Below, in pieces: positions 44,971 through 52,943 of a stretch of 64,000 nt of DNA; positions within the stretch are counted from its first letter, which is position 1; every line of letters starts with the position of its first letter. The translations under genes were made by a program, and so were the position numbers. The notes under the pieces were generated by a model. It saw only the letters and a list, made by a program, of their open reading frames with translations, was not told the origin of the DNA and made no database searches. Source of the stretch: Bacteroidales bacterium UBA3630 (GTDB taxonomy: Bacteria; Bacteroidota; Bacteroidia; Bacteroidales; P3); the NCBI GenBank assembly GCA_002373995.1, contig DFLB01000063.1, positions 1,246-65,245 of the forward strand, written 5' to 3'.

Positions 44971-46413
44971 TTAATTCAACGTCATCTTAGCGAAGTAGCC
45001 ACGGCTGACGCCCCTAATAATCATGAGGAAGTCGCCGTTGTCGAGCTTATAGGGGTGCCCGAGGAGGCACTGCCGCGACGGCATTTCGAAGTGCTGCCGC
45101 TGCATGTTGCCCTTGCTGTCGAGGAGCAAGGCGGTCAGCATACCGCTGCCGTTTGCGCCGCGATAATCCTTCACGGGCTTCTCTTCTGGCAGTTCCTTCT
45201 TCTCTTTGGTCTCGCTCCAGACCAGCAACAGACCTTTATCCGTACGCTCCCAGCGATAGGATGCCTGCATACGGGCAGGCCAAGCGTACACATTAGAGAT
45301 GCGGAAAGTCTGCACCCATTCGAACTTGCCGTCGTCGTTGATTTTGGCGACCATCATGCCGAGGCGGTTCTGGGTTGTAGGCACACCGTCGACGGAGACG
45401 CGCCAAGTCTGGTCGAGCATGACGTAGCCGGCATCCTTCGCGGGCATCGACTGGATGATGTTCAAGTAGATGACGCGGTAGTCGTCATGCTTCACTTTGG
45501 CATCGTCCTTGTAGTTGTTCAGCCGGTTATACTCTATCTTGGTGATGTCGTGGCGGTCCAGCGACACCTCGCGGCGCTTGGTGTCGTAAGTGATGGCCAC
45601 GATGCGGTCAGCCATGACGCCGTTCATGGTCAGTTTTTCCTTTTCCCAATGCGTAGCGGCGAAATAGATTTTGCCACCTGCGTAGCGCACCAGTGACACT
45701 TCGGCCAGACGGGTTTCGTCGACTTCGAACTGGTAGTGGTTCTCGCTCTCGCCGTCGAGGACAGCGATATCGAACTTGCTGCCGCTGCGCCCGCCAATGA
45801 GCACCTCGCCGCTATCGGAGACGAAGATGAAATCGAGGCGGTTGCTGCGAGCATCGACCTTCCAGTACTCCTCGAGTTCGCGGCTGTAGAGCGCCACCTG
45901 CAGCTCAGTGTTCTGTCCTTCGCGTCCGATGACGTAGACGCAGGCCAGGAGTTCCTTGTTGGCCGAGACACCCATGCCGAAGCCCATGTTGTCACCGGAG
46001 GTGCCCTTATAGTCGGCCAGGACGAGTTGCTCGCCGCGCGGTGCGAGCGACTGCGGGTCGCGGCGGTCGCGGTAGACCTTCATATTGTCGCCCTCCCATT
46101 GCGCCATGAGCAAGTCGATGCCGCCGTTGTTGAGGTAGCCGCCATAGCACTTCACCTCCTTGTCGTCGCTCAGCTGCACGCGAGCGAGCTCATTCTGCTC
46201 CATGTCGTAGCTGACGAGTTCCATTTTGTTCTTCAAGCGTCCTGCCATCTGGACAAAGAAGGCCTGCTGGCCGTCGCTGCCGATGAACTGAGGTTCGTAG
46301 GTCTTGGCCAGCGTATTGCCCTGGCCGAAGTTTTGGATTTGGGCCACCTGGCCCTGAGCGGCGAAGCAGACAAACAGCGCTGCCGCGTAACAGAAAAGAG
46401 TCTTTATCTTCAT
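44971..46413 (-). CDS. Secreted protein of unknown function, related to the one at 40705
   Basis: 480 residues from ATG 46413, the start of the signal peptide MKIKTLFCYAAALFVCFAAQ; the open frame further upstream crosses the promoter. The mature protein is beta-rich with recurring blade-like segments (ELVSYDMEQNELARVQLSD, QVALYSRELEEYWKVDA, IAVLDGESENHYQFEV, IVAITYDTKRREVSLDRHD), suggesting a propeller. No catalytic motif recognised. It is the first gene of the operon with the M48-barrel fusion (15-base gap), its own paralogue and uvrA, and is driven by a divergent promoter pair shared with the plus-strand outer-membrane protein. Confidence 0.75.
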   Translation of the reverse strand: MKIKTLFCYAAALFVCFAAQGQVAQIQNFGQGNTLAKTYEPQFIGSDGQQAFFVQMAGRLKNKMELVSYDMEQNELARVQLSDDKEVKCYGGYLNNGGIDLLMAQWEGDNMKVYRDRRDPQSLAPRGEQLVLADYKGTSGDNMGFGMGVSANKELLACVYVIGREGQNTELQVALYSRELEEYWKVDARSNRLDFIFVSDSGEVLIGGRSGSKFDIAVLDGESENHYQFEVDETRLAEVSLVRYAGGKIYFAATHWEKEKLTMNGVMADRIVAITYDTKRREVSLDRHDITKIEYNRLNNYKDDAKVKHDDYRVIYLNIIQSMPAKDAGYVMLDQTWRVSVDGVPTTQNRLGMMVAKINDDGKFEWVQTFRISNVYAWPARMQASYRWERTDKGLLLVWSETKEKKELPEEKPVKDYRGANGSGMLTALLLDSKGNMQRQHFEMPSRQCLLGHPYKLDNGDFLMIIRGVSRGYFAKMTLN

Positions 46414-46448
46414 AGGATTACCGTGTTTTAGTCTAAAAATATGAACTG

Positions 46449-46456
46449 CAAAAGTA
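46449..46456 (-). promoter_or_regulatory. -7 element of the M48-uvrA operon
   Basis: TACTTTTG on the minus strand, 35 bases before the ATG, with TTTA near the -33 position. Confidence 0.55.
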
Positions 46457-46487
46457 CAAAAAAGATTTCGAATAGTAAAATATTTTG

Positions 46488-46495
46488 TATCTTTG
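46488..46495 (+). promoter_or_regulatory. -7 element of the outer-membrane protein gene
   Basis: TATCTTTG on the plus strand, divergent from the minus-strand element 31 bases away. Leader about 60 bases, A-rich. Confidence 0.55.
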
Positions 46496-46562
46496 CAGCG
46501 TGCAATGACGGCACGAAACAACGCTAAAAAATAAAAATCAATCAGTTAAATAATCAAAAAAA

Positions 46563-47315
46563 ATGAAAAAGACAACTATCATCCTGTTTGCCCTGCTCGT
46601 TATGGGAGGGGTGGCCAATGCACAGTACTACTACTACAACACGCGTCCGTGGGACGGCAACAAGAGCTACAGCCTCCACGTAGGAACCGACTTCAGCATC
46701 ACGCCGCGCAACTTTGGCGAGACGGCTACGGACCTCGTCGCGACGCCTGGCTTGGCGGCCTCGTTCCGCTATGAAGGCGACAAGAGCATCAACGAGCGCC
46801 TGTCGTGGGGCTACCAGGTCGAGGTGAACTATCTGGCGGAGAACTTCAGTTACAACCAGGCGACCACGCGGACGATAGGCAATGCGACGGTGCCTGTGGT
46901 GAAGCACAACAAGTTCAACTGGTGGGACGGGGAAGTCGATTTCCGTCTTTCGTTTGCGTACTGGATAGGCGACAACATAGAGCTGCAGGCCGCTGCAGGT
47001 ATTTTCGTCACCCCGATTTTCGGTCTCAACGGCGAGACCTACGAGACGCTGGCGAGCAGCGACGTGGAGGTGGCCGACAGCCGGAAAGAGACGAAAGTGC
47101 CGTTGATGTTCAATTTCAACTTCAACACGGGTATCAGCACGATGATACAGGCCAAGTATTTCTTCAACGAGAACTTCTATGTGAGCCTTTCGGCTCGCGA
47201 CAACATCGGCCTTAACCTGTTCGGCGGCGCCCTCAGCGAGGGGACCGACTATGCCAACCAGGGCGGACAGCGCGGAATTGTCATGATAGGCGTGGGCTAC
47301 AAGTTCATCAAGTAG
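46563..47315 (+). CDS. Outer-membrane beta-barrel protein
   Basis: 250 residues. A signal peptide (KKTTIILFALLVMGGVANAQ) is followed by alternating strands characteristic of a small porin-like barrel: YSLHVGTDFSITPRNFG, GLAASFRYEGD, LSWGYQVEVNYLAENFSY, VDFRLSFAYWIGDNIELQAAAG, FNFNTGISTMIQAKYFF and the last strand GIVMIGVGYKFIK, which carries an aromatic residue close to the C-terminus. It resembles the 'outer membrane beta-barrel protein' group of Bacteroidota; ligand unknown. A stretch YYYYNTRPWD directly follows the cleavage site. A 20-bp hairpin follows the gene. Confidence 0.82.
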   Translation: MKKTTIILFALLVMGGVANAQYYYYNTRPWDGNKSYSLHVGTDFSITPRNFGETATDLVATPGLAASFRYEGDKSINERLSWGYQVEVNYLAENFSYNQATTRTIGNATVPVVKHNKFNWWDGEVDFRLSFAYWIGDNIELQAAAGIFVTPIFGLNGETYETLASSDVEVADSRKETKVPLMFNFNFNTGISTMIQAKYFFNENFYVSLSARDNIGLNLFGGALSEGTDYANQGGQRGIVMIGVGYKFIK

Positions 47316-47341
47316 ACTCACTATTTTGGAAATATAACGCG

Positions 47342-47385
47342 CCACGCCGCGTTTCTACGACAAGAGTTGTAGAGATGCGGCGTGG
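47342..47385. repeat. 20-bp hairpin of the GTAGAGAnGCGGCGT type
   Basis: CCACGCCGCGTTTCTACGAC (47342-47361) pairs with GTTGTAGAGATGCGGCGTGG (47366-47385) through 17 Watson-Crick and 3 G-U pairs around AAGA. It lies between convergent genes but lacks a T-tract. It could terminate both or be a REP-like dispersed element. Confidence 0.75.
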
Positions 47386-47409
47386 AGCATCAGGCGGGAG
47401 AGTGGGCCG

Positions 47410-48975
47410 TCAGCCTCTGAGCTCGCGAGGGCGGAGGGTGACGAAAGGCACGAGCGTTTCTTCCATAGAGATGCCGCCGTGCTGGAAGGTGTTCATGTAG
47501 TACTTGACGTACTCGTTGTAGTTGTTGGGGTAGGCGAAGAAGTCGCCGCCGCGGCAGAAGATATAGGGGCTTGTGAGGTGGCGCCGAGGGAGGAAGAGGC
47601 GGGCGGGGTCTTTGACCTCGAAGACATCGTCGGGGCGATAGTCGAGCAGGCGGCCCTGCTTGTAGCGGAGGTTGACGCTGATGTCGCGGTCGCCTTTGAC
47701 GCGGACGGGGCGGTCGATGCGGACGCTGCCGTGGTCGGTGGTGATGACGACCTGGACGTTGCGTTCGCTCAGAGCCTGCAGGAGGTCCATGAGCGGGGAG
47801 TGTTCGAGCCAGGAGAGGGTGAGGCTGCGGTAGGCCTTTTCGTCGTCGGCGAGTTCGCGCACGATGTCGCTGTCGGTGCGGGCATGGCTCAGCATGTCTA
47901 TGAAGTTGTAGATCACAACGTTGAGAGGCATACGCAGCAGTTCGGGGAGCCGGTCGACGAGTTTTTTGCCATACTGGGCGTTGAGGACCTTGTTGTAGCT
48001 GTGCTTGATGGCGAGTCCGTGGCGGCGGAGGTTTTCGTCGAGCAACTCGTTCTCGAACTGGTTTTTCCAGCCCTGCTCGTCCTCGTTGACCCAGTATTGA
48101 GGGTACTTCTTCTCGATTTCGCTGGGCATGAGGCCGGCGAACATGGCGTTGCGGGCGAACTGTGTTGTGGTGGGGACGATGGTGAAGTAGAGGTCGTCGC
48201 GCTGGACGCGGAAGTAATTCTCGACGAGTGGTTGGACGAACTTCCACTGGTCGTAGCGGAAATTGTCTATGACGATGAAGAAAAGGCTCTGGGCGTCAGC
48301 TGATTTCAGGAGAGGGAAGAGGCGTTGCTGGAGGACGGTGTGGCTCATGAGGGGTTTCTCTTGCCGGCCGCTGAGCCAGTCGAGGTAGTGGTCCTCGTAG
48401 AAGCGGCAGTACATGGCCTGTGCGTCGCGCTTTTGAGAGAGGAAGATGTCGTGGATGTTGTCGTCCTCGGTGCCTGCGAGTTCGATGTCCCAATAGACGA
48501 GCCGGCGGTACATTTCGATCCATTCGTCGGGCGACATGCGGTCAGAGAGTTGCATGCCTATTTCGCGGAACTGGCGCTGGTAGTTCTGGGTGCTGTGTTC
48601 GCTCTGGAGGCGACGGAGTTCGGTGTGTTTTTTGACGGTGAGGAGGATCTGGCTGGGGTTGACGGGTTTGGTCAGGTAGTCGCTGATTTTGCCGCCGAGG
48701 GCGTCCTCCATGATGTGTTCCTCTTCGCTCTTGGTGATCATGACGACGGGGAGTTGCGGCCAGCGCTGCTTGATGATGTTGAGGGTGTCGAGGCCGCTCA
48801 AGCCAGGCATCTGCTCGTCGAGGAAGACGAGGTCCGGGACGAGGGATTCCATTTCGTCGAGCGCATCGCGGCCGCTTTGGACGGGGATGACGGTGTAGCC
48901 TTTTTCTTCGAGGAAGAGGATGTGTGGCTTGAGCAAGTCGATTTCGTCATCGGCCCATAAGATTGTGATATTCAT
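47410..48975 (-). CDS. porX: PorX-type response regulator with PglZ phosphatase domain
   Basis: 521 residues. The receiver domain (about 1-120) has the acidic pocket (WADDE, residues 7-11), the phosphoacceptor Asp53 in VFLDEQMPG and Lys in LTKPVNP. A helical linker leads to a PglZ-type alkaline-phosphatase-like domain (about 200-515) with FFIVIDNFRYDQWK, IVPTTTQFARNAMF, YNFIDMLSHAR and VVITTDHGSVR, whose Asp and His residues can bind zinc. This architecture is PorX, which with histidine kinase PorY and sigma factor SigP controls type IX secretion in Porphyromonas gingivalis and has nucleotide phosphodiesterase activity. PorY is not in the window. Its presence fits the several T9SS cargo genes here. 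Confidence 0.92.
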   Translation of the reverse strand: MNITILWADDEIDLLKPHILFLEEKGYTVIPVQSGRDALDEMESLVPDLVFLDEQMPGLSGLDTLNIIKQRWPQLPVVMITKSEEEHIMEDALGGKISDYLTKPVNPSQILLTVKKHTELRRLQSEHSTQNYQRQFREIGMQLSDRMSPDEWIEMYRRLVYWDIELAGTEDDNIHDIFLSQKRDAQAMYCRFYEDHYLDWLSGRQEKPLMSHTVLQQRLFPLLKSADAQSLFFIVIDNFRYDQWKFVQPLVENYFRVQRDDLYFTIVPTTTQFARNAMFAGLMPSEIEKKYPQYWVNEDEQGWKNQFENELLDENLRRHGLAIKHSYNKVLNAQYGKKLVDRLPELLRMPLNVVIYNFIDMLSHARTDSDIVRELADDEKAYRSLTLSWLEHSPLMDLLQALSERNVQVVITTDHGSVRIDRPVRVKGDRDISVNLRYKQGRLLDYRPDDVFEVKDPARLFLPRRHLTSPYIFCRGGDFFAYPNNYNEYVKYYMNTFQHGGISMEETLVPFVTLRPRELRG

Positions 48976-49075
48976 TGTGGTAAAGGTTTACGTTGTTGGT
49001 GATTTTTTAGTAGTAACGTCTGCCCTACCCTTTTTAGTATGCTGTTCACAAAAGTTAATATTTGCGGGGGGAGTG

Positions 49076-49160
49076 GCGTGTCTACGACACGCATATAGAG
49101 GCTGTTGTCTCACCCCACACTGGAGTGTGGGGTTAATAGGATGGCGTACCTACGGTACGC
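49076..49160. repeat. Cluster of three small perfect hairpins (REP-like)
   Basis: GCGTGTC-TAC-GACACGC (49076-49092), ACCCCACACT-GG-AGTGTGGGGT (49112-49133) and GCGTACC-TAC-GGTACGC (49144-49160). The first and third share the loop TAC and stem start GCGT. The 428-base gap between porX and mfd holds these hairpins, 11-bp repeats and the mfd promoter, but no gene. Confidence 0.85.
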
Positions 49161-49192
49161 GTGGCAGGTGGGGAGGACGGGGGGGGGATGTT

Positions 49193-49329
49193 ATGCCTAT
49201 GGTGAGCTTAGGATAACCACACAATGGTGTGTATTGGGATGGCGGTACGGATGGAGGGAGGGGATGCCTGTGGTATGCCTACGTAATGCTTAGGATATGC
49301 TTAGGTAATGCTTAGGTAATGCTTAGGAT
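49193..49329. repeat. 11-bp tandem repeats, ATGCTTAGGTA type
   Basis: Two units at 49193-49214 (ATGCCTATGGT, GAGCTTAGGAT) and six at 49264-49329 (ATGCCTGTGGT, ATGCCTACGTA, ATGCTTAGGAT, ATGCTTAGGTA twice, ATGCTTAGGAT). Same family, in a rotated phase, as the arrays at 21345 and 35870. The array ends about 40 bases before the mfd -7 element. Confidence 0.9.
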
Positions 49330-49371
49330 AAGGTGAGGATATTTTATAGACGCGGTATTAAGTTTTTTTCG

Positions 49372-49379
49372 TACCTTTG
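49372..49379 (+). promoter_or_regulatory. -7 promoter element of mfd
   Basis: TACCTTTG matches TAnnTTTG. It overlaps the alternative TTG start, which supports translation beginning at ATG 49404. Confidence 0.5.
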
Positions 49380-49403
49380 CAGCGCTTTTTGCCAGAAGAT
49401 GTT

Positions 49404-52400
49404 ATGCTCTTAACCGAAGAATATCAGCACAGTAGACTTGTAGAGGGGTTGGTGGGCAGCCTGCAGGAGGGTGGTGCACGGGTGCACATTGACGGCATGA
49501 CGGGTTCGCTGCCCGCGGTCGTCGTGGCCGCCCTGACGATGCGAATGCCTACCGCCAGCCAGCTCGTGATAGCGCCGACGAAAGAGGAGGCCTTCTACCT
49601 GAGCAATGACCTTGAGGCCTTGCTGCGAGCGGAGGATGGGGCCGAGGAGCCGGAGGGGTCCGGCCTGAGGGCGATGCTGTTTCCCACCTCGTATCGCCGT
49701 CCCTATGGCTACGGCGACGAGCAGACGGACAATGCCAACGTGCTGATGCGCAGCGAGGTGCTGAAGGAGCTTGCCTCTGGCAGGCGCACGCTGGTGGTCA
49801 GCTACCCGGAGGCCATAGCCGAGAAGGTGGTGGGCAGCGGGACGTTGGCGCGCAACACCCTGCGCATAGCCCGCGGGGAGAGCAGAGACATGTGGGAGCT
49901 GGTGGAGCGGTTGCAAGAGATGGGGTTCGAGCGCGAGGACTTTGTGGTGGAGCCGGGCCAGTATGCCGTTCGCGGCGGCCTGGTAGACGTCTACTCCTAC
50001 GCATCGGACTTTCCGTTCCGCATTGAGTTTGCGGACGAGACGGTGGACTCGCTGCGCACCTACGACGCTGTGACACAGCTGAGTGTAAAACAGCTTGACC
50101 GCGTGGACATCGTGCCGGACTTCGGCAAGGAGCCGGGAGCCGGGAGCGAGGAGCGGGAGCCGGAGAAAAGGGTGACGTTGCTGAGCTACTACAGCACGAG
50201 CGACATCGTATGGTGCCAGGGGCTGATGGCTATGGCCGAGCGCTTGGACGCCACCTTGGGCGAGACCCGCAAGGCCTATGAGAGCCGCCTGGCGGACAAA
50301 GAGCACCCCATTGCCGGCACCCTGCCGGCCCCCGAGGAGCTCTGCTGCTCGGCAGGCGAGATGATGCGCAACCTGGTGCAGCTCAAGGTGGTGGAACACG
50401 GGAACAGCCGGTACTTTTCGCAAGCCGTCAACCTGAAGACCAACAGCGAGCCACAGCCGACGCTGAACAAACAGTTTGACCTGCTGACATCGACGTTGGC
50501 AGACTATGCCGAACGGGGCTACCGGCTGCTCATCACCGTCAGCAACGACAGCCAGGAGCGGCGGTTGCGGAAGATATTGGGTCAGGAGACCGAGGGGCTT
50601 GGCTTCCAGTTCACAATCATCAACTTCCAACTCGCCCACGGCTTTATAGACCACGACGAGAAGATGCTCTGCTTCACCGACCACGAGATCTTCGAGCGGT
50701 ACCACAAATACACCGTCCGAGACCTGCGCGCGACGCACGAGGCGCTGACGCTCAAGGAGTTGTTCGAGCTCAAGCCCGGCGACTATGTGACGCACATAGA
50801 CTACGGCGTGGGGCGGTTCTCGGGGTTGGAGAAAGTGACCCAGAACGGCAAGAGCCAGGAGCTGATACGCCTCATCTACAAAGGCGGCGACGTGCTGTAT
50901 ATCAGCATCCACGGGCTGCACAAGATAAGTCGGTACGTTGGGCGCGAGGGAGAGGCGCCGCAGATGAACAAGCTGGGCAGCAACACGTGGCAGGTGCTCA
51001 AACAGCGCACCAAACGCCGCGTGAAGGACATCGCCCGCGACCTTATCGCCCTCTACGCCAAACGGCGAGCCTCGCACGGCTTTGCCTTCAGCAGCGACGG
51101 TGAGCTACAGCAGCAACTTGAAGCCTCGTTCCAATACGAAGACACCCCCGACCAGTTGAAGGCCACCCTCGCCGTCAAGCACGACATGGAGGAGCAGGCC
51201 CCGATGGACCGGCTGGTATGCGGCGACGTGGGGTTTGGCAAGACGGAGGTGGCCATCCGCGCCGCCTTCAAAGCCTGCTGCGACTCGAAGCAGGTGGCCG
51301 TCCTCGTCCCCTCGACGGTACTCGCCTTCCAGCACTACAACACCTTCAGCGAGAGGCTGAAAGGGATGCCGGTAAGGGTAGAGTACCTGAACCGATTTCG
51401 CACGGCCAAAGAGAAGAAACAGATATATCAGGACGTCGAGTCAGGAAAGATAGACATACTCATCGGCACCCATGCCATCACAAACAAAGAGCTGAAGTTC
51501 AAAGACCTGGGGCTACTTATCATCGATGAAGAGCAGAAGTTCGGCGTCAGCGTCAAAGAAAAGCTCAAGCAAATGAAGGTCGGTGTGGACTGCTTGACCC
51601 TCACGGCCACGCCCATTCCGCGCACGCTGCAGTTCTCGCTCATGGGGGCCCGAGACCTGAGCATCATCCAGACCCCGCCACCAAACCGCCAACCGATTGA
51701 GACAGAACTGTCTGACTTCAACGAAGAACTGATCCGCGACGCCATCATGTTCGAGATGAGCCGCAACGGACAGACGTTCTTCATCAGCAACCGCGTGGAG
51801 AACCTGCCGGAGATGGCGGGCATGGTGCAACGGCTGGTGCCGGATGCCCGCGTCGCGATGGCTCACGGACGCATGGACGGCAAGGATGCCGAAGAGACCC
51901 TCATGCGTTTTCTGGAGGGCGATATAGACGTGCTCGTGGCGACCTCGATAGTGGAGAACGGGTTAGACATACCGAACGCCAACACGATGATTATCAACAA
52001 TGCGCACCAGTTTGGCCTGAGCGACCTGCACCAGATGCGCGGCCGTGTGGGGCGCTCGAACCGCAAGGCATTCTGCTACCTGCTCATTCCCTCCTACCTC
52101 ACGCTGACCGACGATGCCCAGCGGCGCCTCCGTGCCATCGAGGAATTCTCCAACATCGGCAGCGGTTTCAATATTGCCATGCGCGACCTTGACATCCGTG
52201 GTGCAGGCAACATTCTGGGCGCCGAGCAAAGCGGCTTCATCAGCGAGGTGGGCTACGATATGTACCACAAAATCCTCAACGAAGCTATCGAAGAACTGTG
52301 GGAAGAAATGGCGACCGAGAATGATAGTGGACAGAAAACTCAGGACACACGGCAACTACCGACTACCGAGCACCCACTGCCCACGGGCTACGTGCGTGAG

Positions 52401-52898
52401 TGCACTATCGAGACCGACCTCGAGGTGTTGTTGCCGGACGACTACGTGACCTCCGTCAGCGAACGCCTCCTGCTCTATAAAGAGCTAAACGACATTGGTC
52501 TTGGGTCGGAAAGCGGCAGTCGTCCGACAGATCTCCAACCCTCGGCTTCCGACCTTGAGAAGGAACTGACGGCCTATCACAGCCGCCTGGAAGACCGCTT
52601 CGGGCCTGTGCCGCCTGCCACTGAGGAGCTGATAAACACCATCCGTCTGCGCCGCATGGCCAAAGAGTTCGGCATTGAGAAGCTAACCCTCAAGCAGGGG
52701 CGCATGATCTGCCACTTGGTGAGCAACCAGAACAGTCCGTTCTACCGCAGTGAAGACTTTGCCAAGCTGATACGCTATGCGCAGGACAACCCTCGTCGCG
52801 TAAGCCTCAAAGAGACCCCCGAGCGTCTCAGCCTGAGCATTGCCAACATCACATCCATCACCGCCGCCTTAGAGCAGATGCGGAAATTGACTGGTTAG
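49404..52898 (+). CDS. mfd: Transcription-repair coupling factor Mfd
   Basis: 1164 residues from ATG 49404. Mfd removes RNA polymerase stalled at DNA lesions and recruits UvrA. Order of domains: UvrB-homology region (start to about 350), RNA-polymerase-interacting domain (LKPGDYVTHIDYGVGRFSGL), then the RecG-like SF2 translocase with Walker A GDVGFGKT (about 607-614), DEEQKFGV (about 708), TATPIPRTLQF, VENGLDIPNANT and QMRGRVGRS, and a C-terminal regulatory domain. Three short stretches with no counterpart I recall in Mfd (about residues 243-254, 401-412 and 984-995) are encoded by 7-bp tandem repeats at 50131, 50604 and 52353. A 15-bp hairpin follows the stop. Confidence 0.97.
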   Translation: MLLTEEYQHSRLVEGLVGSLQEGGARVHIDGMTGSLPAVVVAALTMRMPTASQLVIAPTKEEAFYLSNDLEALLRAEDGAEEPEGSGLRAMLFPTSYRRPYGYGDEQTDNANVLMRSEVLKELASGRRTLVVSYPEAIAEKVVGSGTLARNTLRIARGESRDMWELVERLQEMGFEREDFVVEPGQYAVRGGLVDVYSYASDFPFRIEFADETVDSLRTYDAVTQLSVKQLDRVDIVPDFGKEPGAGSEEREPEKRVTLLSYYSTSDIVWCQGLMAMAERLDATLGETRKAYESRLADKEHPIAGTLPAPEELCCSAGEMMRNLVQLKVVEHGNSRYFSQAVNLKTNSEPQPTLNKQFDLLTSTLADYAERGYRLLITVSNDSQERRLRKILGQETEGLGFQFTIINFQLAHGFIDHDEKMLCFTDHEIFERYHKYTVRDLRATHEALTLKELFELKPGDYVTHIDYGVGRFSGLEKVTQNGKSQELIRLIYKGGDVLYISIHGLHKISRYVGREGEAPQMNKLGSNTWQVLKQRTKRRVKDIARDLIALYAKRRASHGFAFSSDGELQQQLEASFQYEDTPDQLKATLAVKHDMEEQAPMDRLVCGDVGFGKTEVAIRAAFKACCDSKQVAVLVPSTVLAFQHYNTFSERLKGMPVRVEYLNRFRTAKEKKQIYQDVESGKIDILIGTHAITNKELKFKDLGLLIIDEEQKFGVSVKEKLKQMKVGVDCLTLTATPIPRTLQFSLMGARDLSIIQTPPPNRQPIETELSDFNEELIRDAIMFEMSRNGQTFFISNRVENLPEMAGMVQRLVPDARVAMAHGRMDGKDAEETLMRFLEGDIDVLVATSIVENGLDIPNANTMIINNAHQFGLSDLHQMRGRVGRSNRKAFCYLLIPSYLTLTDDAQRRLRAIEEFSNIGSGFNIAMRDLDIRGAGNILGAEQSGFISEVGYDMYHKILNEAIEELWEEMATENDSGQKTQDTRQLPTTEHPLPTGYVRECTIETDLEVLLPDDYVTSVSERLLLYKELNDIGLGSESGSRPTDLQPSASDLEKELTAYHSRLEDRFGPVPPATEELINTIRLRRMAKEFGIEKLTLKQGRMICHLVSNQNSPFYRSEDFAKLIRYAQDNPRRVSLKETPERLSLSIANITSITAALEQMRKLTG
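50131..50164. repeat. 7-bp tandem repeat in mfd, site 1
   Basis: AGCCGGG twice, AGCGAGG, then slipped units AGCGGG and AGCCGGA. Encodes EPGAGSEEREPE in the UvrB-homology part of Mfd. Confidence 0.8.
50604..50638. repeat. 7-bp degenerate tandem repeat in mfd, site 2
   Basis: Units TTCCAGT, TCACAAT, CATCAAC, TTCCAAC, TCGCCCA. Degenerate, but the seven-base phase of the CA-rich core holds. Encodes FQFTIINFQLA. Confidence 0.55.
52353..52387. repeat. 7-bp tandem repeat in mfd, site 3
   Basis: Units CAACTAC, CGACTAC, CGAGCAC, CCACTGC, CCACGGG. CAACTAC is a rotation of the reverse complement of the GTTGGTA unit in mnmE. Encodes QLPTTEHPLPTG, closely like the LPTTNYQLPTAHSPLP of MnmE. Confidence 0.85.
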
Positions 52899-52902
52899 AA
52901 CA

Positions 52903-52935
52903 GTTTGGGGCCGCGGCTTTGCCGCGGCCCCAAAC
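52903..52935. terminator. GC-rich 15-bp hairpin after mfd
   Basis: GTTTGGGGCCGCGGC and GCCGCGGCCCCAAAC form a perfect stem with a TTT loop between the ends of two convergent genes. No T-tract follows, so intrinsic termination is likely but not certain. Confidence 0.7.
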
Positions 52936-52943
52936 ACCAAGGT

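Noticed and set aside
42385..45696. A 1103-residue plus-strand open frame antisense to the M48-barrel gene
   Set aside because: No start context, no recognisable domain, and it crosses a gene boundary on the other strand. A shadow frame.
48976..49403. A small gene in the porX-mfd gap
   Set aside because: The short open frames here consist of repeat and hairpin sequence with no coding signature.
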